Positions 1 to 5,943 of a stretch of 6,885 nucleotides of DNA are shown here, piece by piece (positions within the stretch are counted from its first letter, which is position 1; each line of letters starts with the position of its first letter). Below the pieces are notes generated by a model. It had not been told where the DNA came from, did not search any database, and saw only the letters and a program-made list of their open reading frames with translations. The translations under genes and the position numbers were made by a program. Source of the DNA: an uncultured Alistipes sp. (GTDB taxonomy: Bacteria; Bacteroidota; Bacteroidia; Bacteroidales; Rikenellaceae); assembly GCA_900770585.1 (NCBI GenBank), contig CAAGKW010000185.1, positions 1-6,885 on the forward strand, read 5' to 3'.

Positions 1-8
1 AAATTTCG

Positions 9-26
9 TACCTTTACGTTCGTAAA
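9..26 (+). promoter_or_regulatory. Possible -7 promoter element and dyad upstream of dprA
   Basis: TACCTTTA at 9-16 resembles the Bacteroidetes -7 element TAnnTTTG, with A in place of the final G. The matching -33 element would lie off the left edge, so the promoter cannot be completed. It overlaps a perfect inverted repeat, TTTACG at 13-18 and CGTAAA at 21-26 with a 2-nt centre, which could be an operator or chance. No Shine-Dalgarno sequence is visible before the dprA start. Confidence 0.3.
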
Positions 27-73
27 TCGGGCGCGGAGCGAACGGCAACGCCCAACCTAAATTATTTACGATT

Positions 74-1177
74 ATGGCAACTATCGACGATATTGCTCTC
101 AGTATGCAGTCGCGCATCGGGGTGCGCGCTGTGGTTCATCTCGTGCGTACCTTCGGGTCGGCCGAGGCGGTCTATGCGGCTTCGGTGGACGAATTGGTCG
201 GGCGTGCCGAGTTGCAAGAGAGCGTTGCCCGCGAGATCGTAGCCCGCAAAACCCACAAGGCGGCCGACCGCGAGCTCGCCTACTGCGCCCGCCACGGTAT
301 CGAGCCAATAGCCTCGACCGAGCGTGACTACCCCGCACTGATGCGCGAAACCGACGACTATCCGCACGTATTATATATTAAAGGTAATGTCGAGGCACTC
401 GGAGGGCTCACGCTCTCGATGGTCGGCACGCGCCACATCTCGCAGTATGGCGTAACGATGTGCGAGCGATTGGTCGAGGGGCTGTCGCGTCGTATGCCTC
501 AACTGACGATTGTGAGTGGCTTGGCCTTTGGCGTCGATGTCAATTGTCATCGCTCGGCGGTGCGACACGGACTGCCGACGGTCGCTGTGGTTGCCAATGC
601 CCTACCCGAGGTCACGCCCACACAACATACCGCCTTTGCCCGCGAGATCATCGACGAGGGCGGTGCGATCGTGACTGAGCTTCACTCGCAAACCAAGCAG
701 AATGGGCGTTTCTATATTCCGCGCAACCGAATCATCGCTGCGATGAGTGGCGGTACGGTTGTGGTCGAGTCGGGTGCGTCGGGAGGCTCGCTCCACACCG
801 CAGCAATGGCCGACAGCTACAACCGCGTGGTGATGGCCGTGCCCGGACGAGTGACGGACCTTTCATCCGAAGGTTGTAACGCGCTGATACGTAATCGCAA
901 AGCGGCACTTGTCACCTCGGCCGACGACATCATCGCCGAGATGGGTTGGGACCTGCACGAGGAGGCGTGCCTGCCCTCGGCCAGCGAGCCCGTGATCGAG
1001 CTCTCGCGCGATGAGGCGGGATTGCTGTCGCTCATTGGTGATTCTGACCCCATTTCGATCACCCGACTGCAAGAGCTGACCGCCCTTGACGCCGGCACGC
1101 TGGCTACGTTGCTACTCAATCTGGAACTTGCGGGCGCAATCCGACAAGTCCCCGGCAAGATGTATCTAAGAATTTGA
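74..1177 (+). CDS. dprA: DNA-processing protein DprA (Smf family)
   Basis: DprA binds incoming single-stranded DNA in the cytoplasm and loads RecA onto it; the family is needed for natural transformation but is also widespread in species not known to be competent. The protein has 367 residues, close to the usual length. The N-terminal part (about 1-80) is the variable helical region. The Rossmann-like core shows MVGTR (116-120), IVSGLAFGVD (146-155), FYIPRNRIIA (213-222), a VVESGASGGSLHTA stretch (229-242) and AVPGR (255-259), all at the expected spacing. The end (about 312-367) fits the winged-helix DprA domain. Small departures from the common consensus are SGLAFG for SGLARG and an ANALPEVTPTQH segment (174-185) where many relatives have a GLDxxYPxxN-like loop. 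tatD follows after 14 bp, so the two are probably co-transcribed. The ATG at 74 fits the domain start. Confidence 0.95.
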   Translation: MATIDDIALSMQSRIGVRAVVHLVRTFGSAEAVYAASVDELVGRAELQESVAREIVARKTHKAADRELAYCARHGIEPIASTERDYPALMRETDDYPHVLYIKGNVEALGGLTLSMVGTRHISQYGVTMCERLVEGLSRRMPQLTIVSGLAFGVDVNCHRSAVRHGLPTVAVVANALPEVTPTQHTAFAREIIDEGGAIVTELHSQTKQNGRFYIPRNRIIAAMSGGTVVVESGASGGSLHTAAMADSYNRVVMAVPGRVTDLSSEGCNALIRNRKAALVTSADDIIAEMGWDLHEEACLPSASEPVIELSRDEAGLLSLIGDSDPISITRLQELTALDAGTLATLLLNLELAGAIRQVPGKMYLRI

Positions 1178-1191
1178 AAATCAAACAAGTT

Positions 1192-2004
1192 ATGCTCCGA
1201 CTGATAGATACCCATTCGCATATCTACGAACCCGAATTCGACGACGACCGCACGGAGGTTGTCGAGCGTGCCGTGGCGGCAGGCGTCGATCGTATGCTGC
1301 TGCCCGCAATCGACACCCATAGCCATCAGCGTATGCTCGATCTGGTGCGTGCCTACCCCGCAAATTGCTTTGCGATGATGGGTCTTCACCCTACCTCGGT
1401 GAACGAGAATCCCACGTGGCGCGATGAGCTGTCCGAGGTCGAGGAGTACCTCCGCAAGCAGCCCGAAGGGGTGCGTTTCGTAGCCGTTGGCGAGATCGGA
1501 TTGGACTATTATTGGAGTCAGGAATACGTTGAGGATCAGCGCGAAGCGTTTGTGGCGCAACTGCGCTTAGCTGCCGAATTGGATCTGCCCGTAGCGATCC
1601 ACACCCGTGCGGCGTGGGAGGATATGTGCCAGATTATCGAGCGCGAATCGGCTGCAGCACGTGAGCGCGGAGAGCGTCTGAGAGGTGTGTTCCACGCCTT
1701 CTCGGAGGACGTGGCGACCTATCGACGACTCAAAGCGTGTGGCAATTTTCTGTTCGGCATTGGTGGCGTTGTGACCTTCAAGAAGAGTGCGCTGGCCGAC
1801 GCCGTACGCGAAATGTCGCCCGAAGATCTGCTGCTCGAAACCGACTGCCCCTACCTCACCCCCGTGCCTCATCGCGGTAAGCGCAACGAAAGCGCATACA
1901 TTCCCTATATATGCGCACGCGTGGCCGAACTGACCAACTGCTCAGAGGAACACATTGCCGAGGTGACAACCCGCAATGCCGAGCGAATTTTTGGGCTCAA
2001 ATAG
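1192..2004 (+). CDS. tatD: TatD family metal-dependent hydrolase (DNase)
   Basis: TatD-family proteins are TIM-barrel metalloenzymes; characterised members are 3'-5' exonucleases or DNA-repair nucleases, but substrates differ between paralogues. The 270-residue protein carries the full metal site: HSH (H8, H10), GLHP (64-67), VGEIGLDYY with E101, IHTR with H137, FHAF with H168 and LLLETDCPYLTP with D218. I chose the ATG at 1192 because LRLIDTHSH then begins at residue 2, as usual in the family. A TTG at 1174, overlapping the dprA stop, would add six residues and cannot be excluded. No Shine-Dalgarno sequence decides between them. It lies 14 bp behind dprA, so two DNA-handling genes share a likely transcript. 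No intrinsic terminator is visible after it: the next promoter begins at the base following the stop codon. Confidence 0.94.
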   Translation: MLRLIDTHSHIYEPEFDDDRTEVVERAVAAGVDRMLLPAIDTHSHQRMLDLVRAYPANCFAMMGLHPTSVNENPTWRDELSEVEEYLRKQPEGVRFVAVGEIGLDYYWSQEYVEDQREAFVAQLRLAAELDLPVAIHTRAAWEDMCQIIERESAAARERGERLRGVFHAFSEDVATYRRLKACGNFLFGIGGVVTFKKSALADAVREMSPEDLLLETDCPYLTPVPHRGKRNESAYIPYICARVAELTNCSEEHIAEVTTRNAERIFGLK

Positions 2005-2034
2005 TTGTTTTTCGGAAAATAATTGCTAACTTTG
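2005..2034 (+). promoter_or_regulatory. Bacteroidetes-type promoter of ansA
   Basis: TTG at 2005-2007, 19 bp, then TAACTTTG at 2027-2034 matches the -33/-7 consensus of the Bacteroidetes primary sigma factor (TTTG, 19-21 bp, TAnnTTTG). Transcription should begin near 2040, giving a leader of about 65 nt. The -33 box starts at the base after the tatD stop codon, so ansA is its own unit despite the compact layout. Confidence 0.75.
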
Positions 2035-2040
2035 TTAGAC

Positions 2041-2083
2041 GGTTACTTGCGCAAAGTGCGCTGCAAAACCTCCGCAAGCAACC
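2041..2083 (+). promoter_or_regulatory. Stem-loop at the 5' end of the ansA leader
   Basis: GGTT (2041-2044) pairs with AACC (2080-2083). After one A/C mismatch, CTTGCG (2046-2051) pairs with CGCAAG (2073-2078). That makes ten base pairs around a 21-nt loop, beginning at the predicted transcription start. A competing hairpin, GCGC (2049-2052) with GCGC (2058-2061), shares bases with the 5' arm. It could protect the 5' end or act as a regulatory leader; I recognise no known riboswitch. Confidence 0.5.
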
Positions 2084-2105
2084 CTAAACCGAATTTGAAC
2101 GAGCA

Positions 2106-3137
2106 ATGAAACCTTCAATTCTGATCATCTATACGGGTGGTACGATCGGTATGCGTACCGACGCCTCGACGGGCGTTCTGGTGCCGTTCGATTTCAGCGG
2201 CATCTATGACGAATTCCCCGCCCTCAGACGTTTGAACGTCAATATCGACGCCATCACGATGGATCCGAACATCGACTCGTCGAACGTCAGCCCCGAAAAT
2301 TGGTGCCGTCTGGCCGAGCTGATCCGCGACAACTATGCCGCTTACGACGGTTTCGTGGTGCTGCACGGCACCGACACGATGTCATACACCGCCTCGGCAA
2401 TGAGTTTTATGCTCGAAAATCTGGCTAAACCCGTCATCTTCACCGGAAGCCAGATCCCAATCGACGTGCTTCGTACCGATGGCCGCGAGAACCTGATCAC
2501 GGCTATCGAGATCGCTGCCGCAAAGCGAAATGGACGCGCGATCGTCCCCGAGGTGTCGCTCTACTTCCAGAACCAACTCTTCCGCGCCAACCGCACGACC
2601 AAACATAGCGCCGAACAGCTGAACGCCTTCCGTTCGTTCAACTATCCTCCGCTGGCCGAGGTGGGCGTGAATATCGAATACCACGACACGTTTATCGCCC
2701 CCGCTGCGGGTGACCCGAACGAGCCTCTGCGCGTAGCAACGTCGCTCGATACGGGTGTGGCGGTGATCAAGATCTTCCCCGGCATCAGTCCCCAGATCTT
2801 CCACGCGATGCTCAGCATCTATGGTCTGCACGCCGTCGTGCTCGAAACCTACGGTGCGGGTAACGCCCCGACGGCCGAGTGGTTCGGCGAGGTGCTGCGC
2901 GAGGTTATCGCCCGTGGCGTGATCGTGATGAACGTAACCCAGTGCCCCGATGGTGCGGTGGCTATGGATATTTATGAGACGGGACGCCGATTGAAAGATA
3001 TCGGAGTGATCTGTGGCGCGGACTCGACAACCGAGGCCGCCGTTACAAAATTGATGTATATTCTCGGTCAAAAACTGCCCCACGACGAGGCAGTCGAAAT
3101 GCTGCGAAAAGCAATAAAAGGTGAAATTACGGAGTAA
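2106..3137 (+). CDS. ansA: Type I (cytoplasmic) L-asparaginase
   Basis: The enzyme hydrolyses L-asparagine to aspartate and ammonia. Its 343 residues compare with about 338 for E. coli AnsA, and it has no signal peptide, which fits the cytoplasmic low-affinity type I class rather than periplasmic AnsB. The first signature is IIYTGGTIGM (7-16), with T13 the likely nucleophile. The second is LHGTDTMSYTASAM (86-99), with T89 and D90 of the second catalytic triad and the partner lysine probably K166 in RTTK. The C-terminal domain has YGAGNAP (249-255), NVTQC (276-280) and GVICGADSTTEAAVTKL (300-316), all typical of AnsA. The residue before YGAGNAP is ET where E. coli has RS; see findings. It has its own promoter and leader hairpin. 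The start ATG lacks a Shine-Dalgarno sequence. Confidence 0.95.
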   Translation: MKPSILIIYTGGTIGMRTDASTGVLVPFDFSGIYDEFPALRRLNVNIDAITMDPNIDSSNVSPENWCRLAELIRDNYAAYDGFVVLHGTDTMSYTASAMSFMLENLAKPVIFTGSQIPIDVLRTDGRENLITAIEIAAAKRNGRAIVPEVSLYFQNQLFRANRTTKHSAEQLNAFRSFNYPPLAEVGVNIEYHDTFIAPAAGDPNEPLRVATSLDTGVAVIKIFPGISPQIFHAMLSIYGLHAVVLETYGAGNAPTAEWFGEVLREVIARGVIVMNVTQCPDGAVAMDIYETGRRLKDIGVICGADSTTEAAVTKLMYILGQKLPHDEAVEMLRKAIKGEITE

Positions 3138-3141
3138 ATCG

Positions 3142-3172
3142 TTGCACAGAATTAAAATTATTGCTATATTTC
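3142..3172 (+). promoter_or_regulatory. Candidate promoter for the tRNA-Ser transcript
   Basis: TTG at 3142-3144, 20 bp, then TATATTTC at 3165-3172 matches the Bacteroidetes consensus except for the last base (C for G). It starts just after the ansA stop and would give a leader of roughly 100 nt to be removed by RNase P. Within the leader a small hairpin is visible, GCGC-GATAA-GCGC around 3250-3262. No terminator for ansA is visible before it, so read-through from ansA is also possible. Confidence 0.5.
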
Positions 3173-3281
3173 GCAAGTCTTTTATGCGCTTTTTGGAATA
3201 ACAAAGTGGTGTAAAAGGCAATTTTTGAGGTTCATTGCTTTGATAGTCAGCGCGATAAGCGCAGGCTACTTGGCGCAATTT

Positions 3282-3369
3282 GGAGAAATGACCGAGTGGC
3301 TTAAGGTGCACGCCTGGAAAGTGTGTATGCCTCAAAAGGGCATCGTGGGTTCGAATCCCGCTTTCTCCG
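3282..3369 (+). tRNA. tRNA-Ser(GGA)
   Basis: This is a complete class II tRNA of 88 nt. The acceptor arms are GGAGAAA (3282-3288) and TTTCTCC (3362-3368), fully paired. The anticodon stem is CACGC (3309-3313) with GTGTG (3321-3325), including one G-U pair. The loop CTGGAAA places anticodon GGA at 3316-3318, reading UCC and UCU. A long variable arm, characteristic of serine tRNAs, follows, then the T arm GTGGG-TTCGAAT-CCCGC. The discriminator is G3369, as expected for serine. The next bases are CGA, so the 3' CCA is not encoded and must be added by the CCA-adding enzyme. A T-tract (3377-3383) just downstream could help end the transcript, although no separate hairpin precedes it. Confidence 0.96.
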
Positions 3370-3414
3370 CGAAAACTTTTTTTGAGGCCAACTAAATATT
3401 TTTTTGAAGACACG

Positions 3415-3485
3415 AAACTTAAAAACAAATAACAAACAAAACACAAACAACAAACAACAAACTAATTAATTTAATTTAATCTACT
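3415..3485 (+). promoter_or_regulatory. G-free A/C-rich 5' leader of exbB
   Basis: No G occurs on the plus strand between 3414 and the G of the exbB start codon at 3488. Much of the stretch is CAAA/CAAC-type repetition, followed by alternating TAAT and TTAA. Such a leader cannot form stable structure and has no Shine-Dalgarno sequence. This fits structure-free, S1-aided initiation on a strongly expressed Bacteroidota gene. The promoter is not clear: TATTTTTTTG at 3397-3406 is a stretched -7-like sequence with no -33 box at the right distance, so exbB might also be reached by read-through from the tRNA unit. Confidence 0.5.
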
Positions 3486-4304
3486 ATGAAAAAACTTTTT
3501 TTGACTTTGTCAGTAGCAGGTATGCTTTGCCTTGGTACTGCTAACGTGTTCGCTCAGGAGGCCGCTGAGGCCGCTAACGCTGAGGCTCCTGCAACTGAGC
3601 AGGTAGCTGAGGAGGCTCCCGCTGCTGAGGAGGCTGCTCCCGCAATCGACGCTGAGACCGAAATCGAGGGTGAGTCGATGCACCAGGTATTGAAGCAGAA
3701 GTTCATCGAGGGTTCGTGGATGTGGATGTTGCTGCCCTTGCTCTGCTTGATCCTTGGTTTGGCAGTATGCGTAGAGCGTATCCTCTTCTTGTCGTTCTCG
3801 TCGATCAACACTAAGAAGTTTGAGGCTAAGGTTGAGGACGCACTGAACAACGGTGGTATCGAGGCTGCTAAGGACGTATGCCGCAACACTCGCGGTCCCG
3901 TTGCATCGATCTACTATCAGGGTCTGGATCGCTACGATCAGGGTCTTGACGCAGTTGAGAAGGCAGTTGTATCGTACGGTTCGGTTCAGAACGGCCAGAT
4001 GGAGGCTAACCTGACTTGGGTAGGTCTGTTCATCGCTGCTGCTCCTATGTTCGGTTTCATGGGTACCATCGTTGGTATGATCGACGCATTCGACTCGATC
4101 CAGGCTGCTGGTGACATCTCGCCCGTAATGGTTGCAGGTGGTATTAAGGTGGCTCTGTTGACTACCCTGCTCGGTCTGATCTCGGCTTGTATCCTGCAGT
4201 TCTTCTACAACTACCTGATCTCGAAGATCGACTCGTTGGTAGTATCGATGGAGAATAGCTCGATCAACCTGTTGGATATGCTGACTGCTTACAACAAGAA
4301 ATAA
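3486..4304 (+). CDS. exbB: ExbB/TolQ/MotA-family proton channel protein with signal peptide and acidic tail
   Basis: ExbB forms the pentameric inner-membrane channel that, with ExbD, turns the proton gradient into movement of TonB. The 272-residue protein begins with a signal peptide (about 1-23, cut at VFA/Q). Then comes an Ala/Glu/Pro tail (24-65) with 12 Glu, one Asp and no Lys or Arg. Membrane segments are about 78-103, 177-199 and 213-245. The family signature APMFGFMGTIVGMIDAF (186-202) contains T194. T227 in ALLTTLLGL (223-231) corresponds to the conserved threonine of the last helix. The extra N-terminal tail should lie in the periplasm, consistent with the N-out topology of ExbB. Codon use is narrow (mostly GAG, AAG, GCT, TCG), suggesting high expression. 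It is the first gene of an operon with a small membrane protein and two ExbD proteins. TolQ is an alternative name, but no Tol or Pal gene is present. Confidence 0.92.
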   Translation: MKKLFLTLSVAGMLCLGTANVFAQEAAEAANAEAPATEQVAEEAPAAEEAAPAIDAETEIEGESMHQVLKQKFIEGSWMWMLLPLLCLILGLAVCVERILFLSFSSINTKKFEAKVEDALNNGGIEAAKDVCRNTRGPVASIYYQGLDRYDQGLDAVEKAVVSYGSVQNGQMEANLTWVGLFIAAAPMFGFMGTIVGMIDAFDSIQAAGDISPVMVAGGIKVALLTTLLGLISACILQFFYNYLISKIDSLVVSMENSSINLLDMLTAYNKK

Positions 4305-4335
4305 TCAATTATCACGACCAATTAAACACTGAACA

Positions 4336-4761
4336 ATGAAAAAAGTATTGAACATACTGTTGGGCGTTATGATGGCCATCACCGTTGTGTTGGTTGTTAT
4401 GATGGTCGCAGGCGGTCGTGACGCTGCCGGCAACCCCGATGTAAGCGGCATTATCGTATGGACATACGTACTGTTTGCACTGGGTCTGGTTGCTGCATTG
4501 GTTAGCGCAGTCTACAATACCTTCACCAATCCTTCGGGCTTGAAGGGTACTTTGGTGTCGCTTGTAGCGATCGCTGTTGTGCTCGGCGTTGCTTATGCTC
4601 TGACCGACTCGACTACCCCGATGAATATGGCCGACGGCACCGTAATGGACGACAAGCTCGTTCTGGGTGTATCGGACTTCAGCATCTATGTAACCTATTT
4701 CGCAATGGCTGCTGCTCTGGTAGCTGCATTCTTTGCTGAGGTTAAGTCTGCAATTAAATAA
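4336..4761 (+). CDS. Small four-helix membrane protein between exbB and exbD (function unknown)
   Basis: I do not recognise a named family. The protein has 141 residues with four hydrophobic segments: about 5-25, 39-61, 69-89 and 117-137. A short polar loop (26-37, GGRDAAGNPDVS) lies between helices one and two, and a longer Asp/Met-containing loop (90-112) between three and four. The N-terminus MKKVLN is basic and the first helix may double as a signal anchor. No catalytic motif or conserved charged residue inside a helix is visible. It sits 31 bp after exbB and 26 bp before exbD, on the same strand and with the same codon style. The natural inference is an accessory subunit or assembly factor of the Exb motor. 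The start is the only sensible ATG; no Shine-Dalgarno sequence precedes it. Confidence 0.85.
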   Translation: MKKVLNILLGVMMAITVVLVVMMVAGGRDAAGNPDVSGIIVWTYVLFALGLVAALVSAVYNTFTNPSGLKGTLVSLVAIAVVLGVAYALTDSTTPMNMADGTVMDDKLVLGVSDFSIYVTYFAMAAALVAAFFAEVKSAIK

Positions 4762-4787
4762 TTAAAAACTCTGACCTCAAAGCAATT

Positions 4788-5399
4788 ATGGCAGCTAACA
4801 AAAGAAAAATACAGGAAATCAATGCCGGCTCAATGGCTGACATCTCTTTCTTGCTGTTGATCTTCTTCCTGGTTGCTACCACGATGAATACTGACTCAGG
4901 TCTGGCTCGTATGTTGCCGCCTATGCCCGATGAAAACACCGAGCAGAAGCCTTCGGACATTAAGGAGCGTAACCTTATGAAGGTGTTCATCTCGCAGAAC
5001 AACAACATCATGGTTAGCACTCAGGAGGCTGAGAACCAGGTGATCGACATCCGTCAGCTGAAAGAGAAAGCCAAGGAGTTCGTCCTCAACCCCTTCGATC
5101 TGGAGACTCTTCCCGAGAAGAAGGTGAAGGATATCGAACTCGCAGACGGCTCAAAATGGTCGTATCCGGTTTCTGAGGGCGTTATCTCGCTCCAGAATGA
5201 CCGTGGTACAAGCTATGAGGCTTACATTATGGTACAGAATGAGTTGACTCGCGCATTCAACGAAGTACGTAACGAACTCTCGAAAGAGAAGTACGGTATG
5301 GAATTCACTGACCTCGGCGAGGCTGCTCGTAAGTCGATTACCGACGCTGTGCCCTTGAAGATCTCAGAGGCTGAACCGCGTAACGTAGGAGGTAAATAA
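4788..5399 (+). CDS. exbD: ExbD/TolR-family biopolymer transport protein (first, long copy)
   Basis: ExbD is the single-span partner of ExbB: its membrane aspartate carries the protons and its periplasmic domain acts on TonB. Here the short basic cytoplasmic start (KRKIQEINAGS) leads into MADISFLLLIFFLVATTM (16-33), with D18 in the position of the essential ExbD aspartate. GLARMLPPMP (38-47) corresponds to the conserved segment after the helix. At 203 residues it is clearly longer than E. coli ExbD (about 141). The extra material lies in the middle of the periplasmic domain (roughly 90-145, mixed charged). The final YIMVQNELTRAFNEVRNEL stretch (146-164) resembles the end of the ExbD fold. Its last codons carry a good Shine-Dalgarno sequence for the next gene, suggesting translational coupling. 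Confidence 0.92.
   Translation: MAANKRKIQEINAGSMADISFLLLIFFLVATTMNTDSGLARMLPPMPDENTEQKPSDIKERNLMKVFISQNNNIMVSTQEAENQVIDIRQLKEKAKEFVLNPFDLETLPEKKVKDIELADGSKWSYPVSEGVISLQNDRGTSYEAYIMVQNELTRAFNEVRNELSKEKYGMEFTDLGEAARKSITDAVPLKISEAEPRNVGGK
5387..5392 (+). promoter_or_regulatory. Shine-Dalgarno sequence for the second exbD
   Basis: AGGAGG lies 10 nt before the ATG at 5403, inside the last codons of the upstream exbD. The other gene starts in the window have nothing comparable. It supports the 5403 start, but because the same bases encode Gly-Gly it may be coincidental. Confidence 0.45.
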
Positions 5400-5402
5400 A
5401 CT

Positions 5403-5873
5403 ATGGCAGTAATTAAGAAGAAGGGCTCGAAAGAGACCCCCGCAATCTCGACATCGTCGCTGCCCGACGTTATCTTTATGCTTATCTTCTTCTTCATGGT
5501 AAGTACACAGATGCGTGAGCAGGAACTGCTGGTTCGCTACCGCCTGCCGGCTGCAACCGAAATCCAGAAATTGGAGAAGAAGTCGCTCGTTAGCTTTATC
5601 CACATCGGTCCCCCGAGCTTGGCTATGCAGGCAAAGTTCGGTAACGCACCGAAGGTTCAGCTCAACGACAGCTACCGTACTACCAAGGACATTCTCGACT
5701 TCATCGCTTCGGAGCGCGACAAGCTCAACGAGGCTGATCGTAACGCGATGACTGTCTGCATCAAGGCCGATAATCAGACCCGTATGGGTATCATTACCGA
5801 CGTTAAGCAGGAGTTGCGCCGCGCGAATGCTTTGAAGATTAGCTACGCTGCATCGAAGACCGCAGGTTACTAA
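5403..5873 (+). CDS. exbD: ExbD/TolR-family biopolymer transport protein (second, short copy)
   Basis: This is a second ExbD-type protein of 156 residues, near the normal family length. After a basic start (VIKKKGSKE) comes SSLPDVIFMLIFFFMVSTQM (18-37), with D22 at the proton-carrying position and a proline just before it. RYRLPAAT (45-52) is the conserved segment after the helix. The end, VCIKADNQTRMGIITDVKQELRRANALKISYA (118-149), matches the canonical ExbD close (I-K-A-D, then a helix, then a final strand). It starts 3 bp after the first exbD, so the two are translationally linked. The two copies differ in length and in the sequence around the aspartate, so they are old paralogues rather than a recent duplication. 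Together they may form a mixed ExbD dimer inside the ExbB pentamer. A terminator follows 29 bp after the stop. Confidence 0.92.
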   Translation: MAVIKKKGSKETPAISTSSLPDVIFMLIFFFMVSTQMREQELLVRYRLPAATEIQKLEKKSLVSFIHIGPPSLAMQAKFGNAPKVQLNDSYRTTKDILDFIASERDKLNEADRNAMTVCIKADNQTRMGIITDVKQELRRANALKISYAASKTAGY

Positions 5874-5880
5874 TCGTCGG

Positions 5881-5895
5881 GTAGTATAATACTAC
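5881..5895. repeat. Perfect 15-bp palindrome between exbD and its terminator
   Basis: GTAGTAT (5881-5887), a single central A, and ATACTAC (5889-5895) form a perfect dyad with 7-bp arms. It is 7 bp behind the exbD stop and 7 bp before the terminator stem. In RNA it could only fold with some pairs opened for the loop, so a protein-binding site in DNA is as likely as an RNA role. Confidence 0.5.
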
Positions 5896-5902
5896 ACAAG
5901 AG

Positions 5903-5935
5903 ATCCGCACCTCATTCGGGGTGCGGATTTTTTTT
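5903..5935 (+). terminator. Intrinsic terminator of the exb operon
   Basis: ATCCGCACC (5903-5911) pairs with GGTGCGGAT (5920-5928). The stem extends by a T-G and a C-G pair to 11 bp with a 4-nt ATTC loop. Eight T residues (5928-5935) follow directly. This is a strong Rho-independent terminator and marks the end of the exbB-exbD transcript. Confidence 0.92.
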
Positions 5936-5943
5936 GTGAGGTA

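Noticed and set aside
817..1560. Minus-strand open frame opposite dprA and tatD (247 codons)
   Set aside because: It spans two clear genes on the other strand and has no family motif; it is an expected by-product of GC-rich codon structure.
2382..3446. Long minus-strand open frame (354 codons) opposite ansA and the tRNA
   Set aside because: It runs antisense to a well-supported ansA gene, and its GIRTHDALLRHTHFPGVHLKP-like stretch is simply the reverse translation of tRNA-Ser, a well-known artefact.
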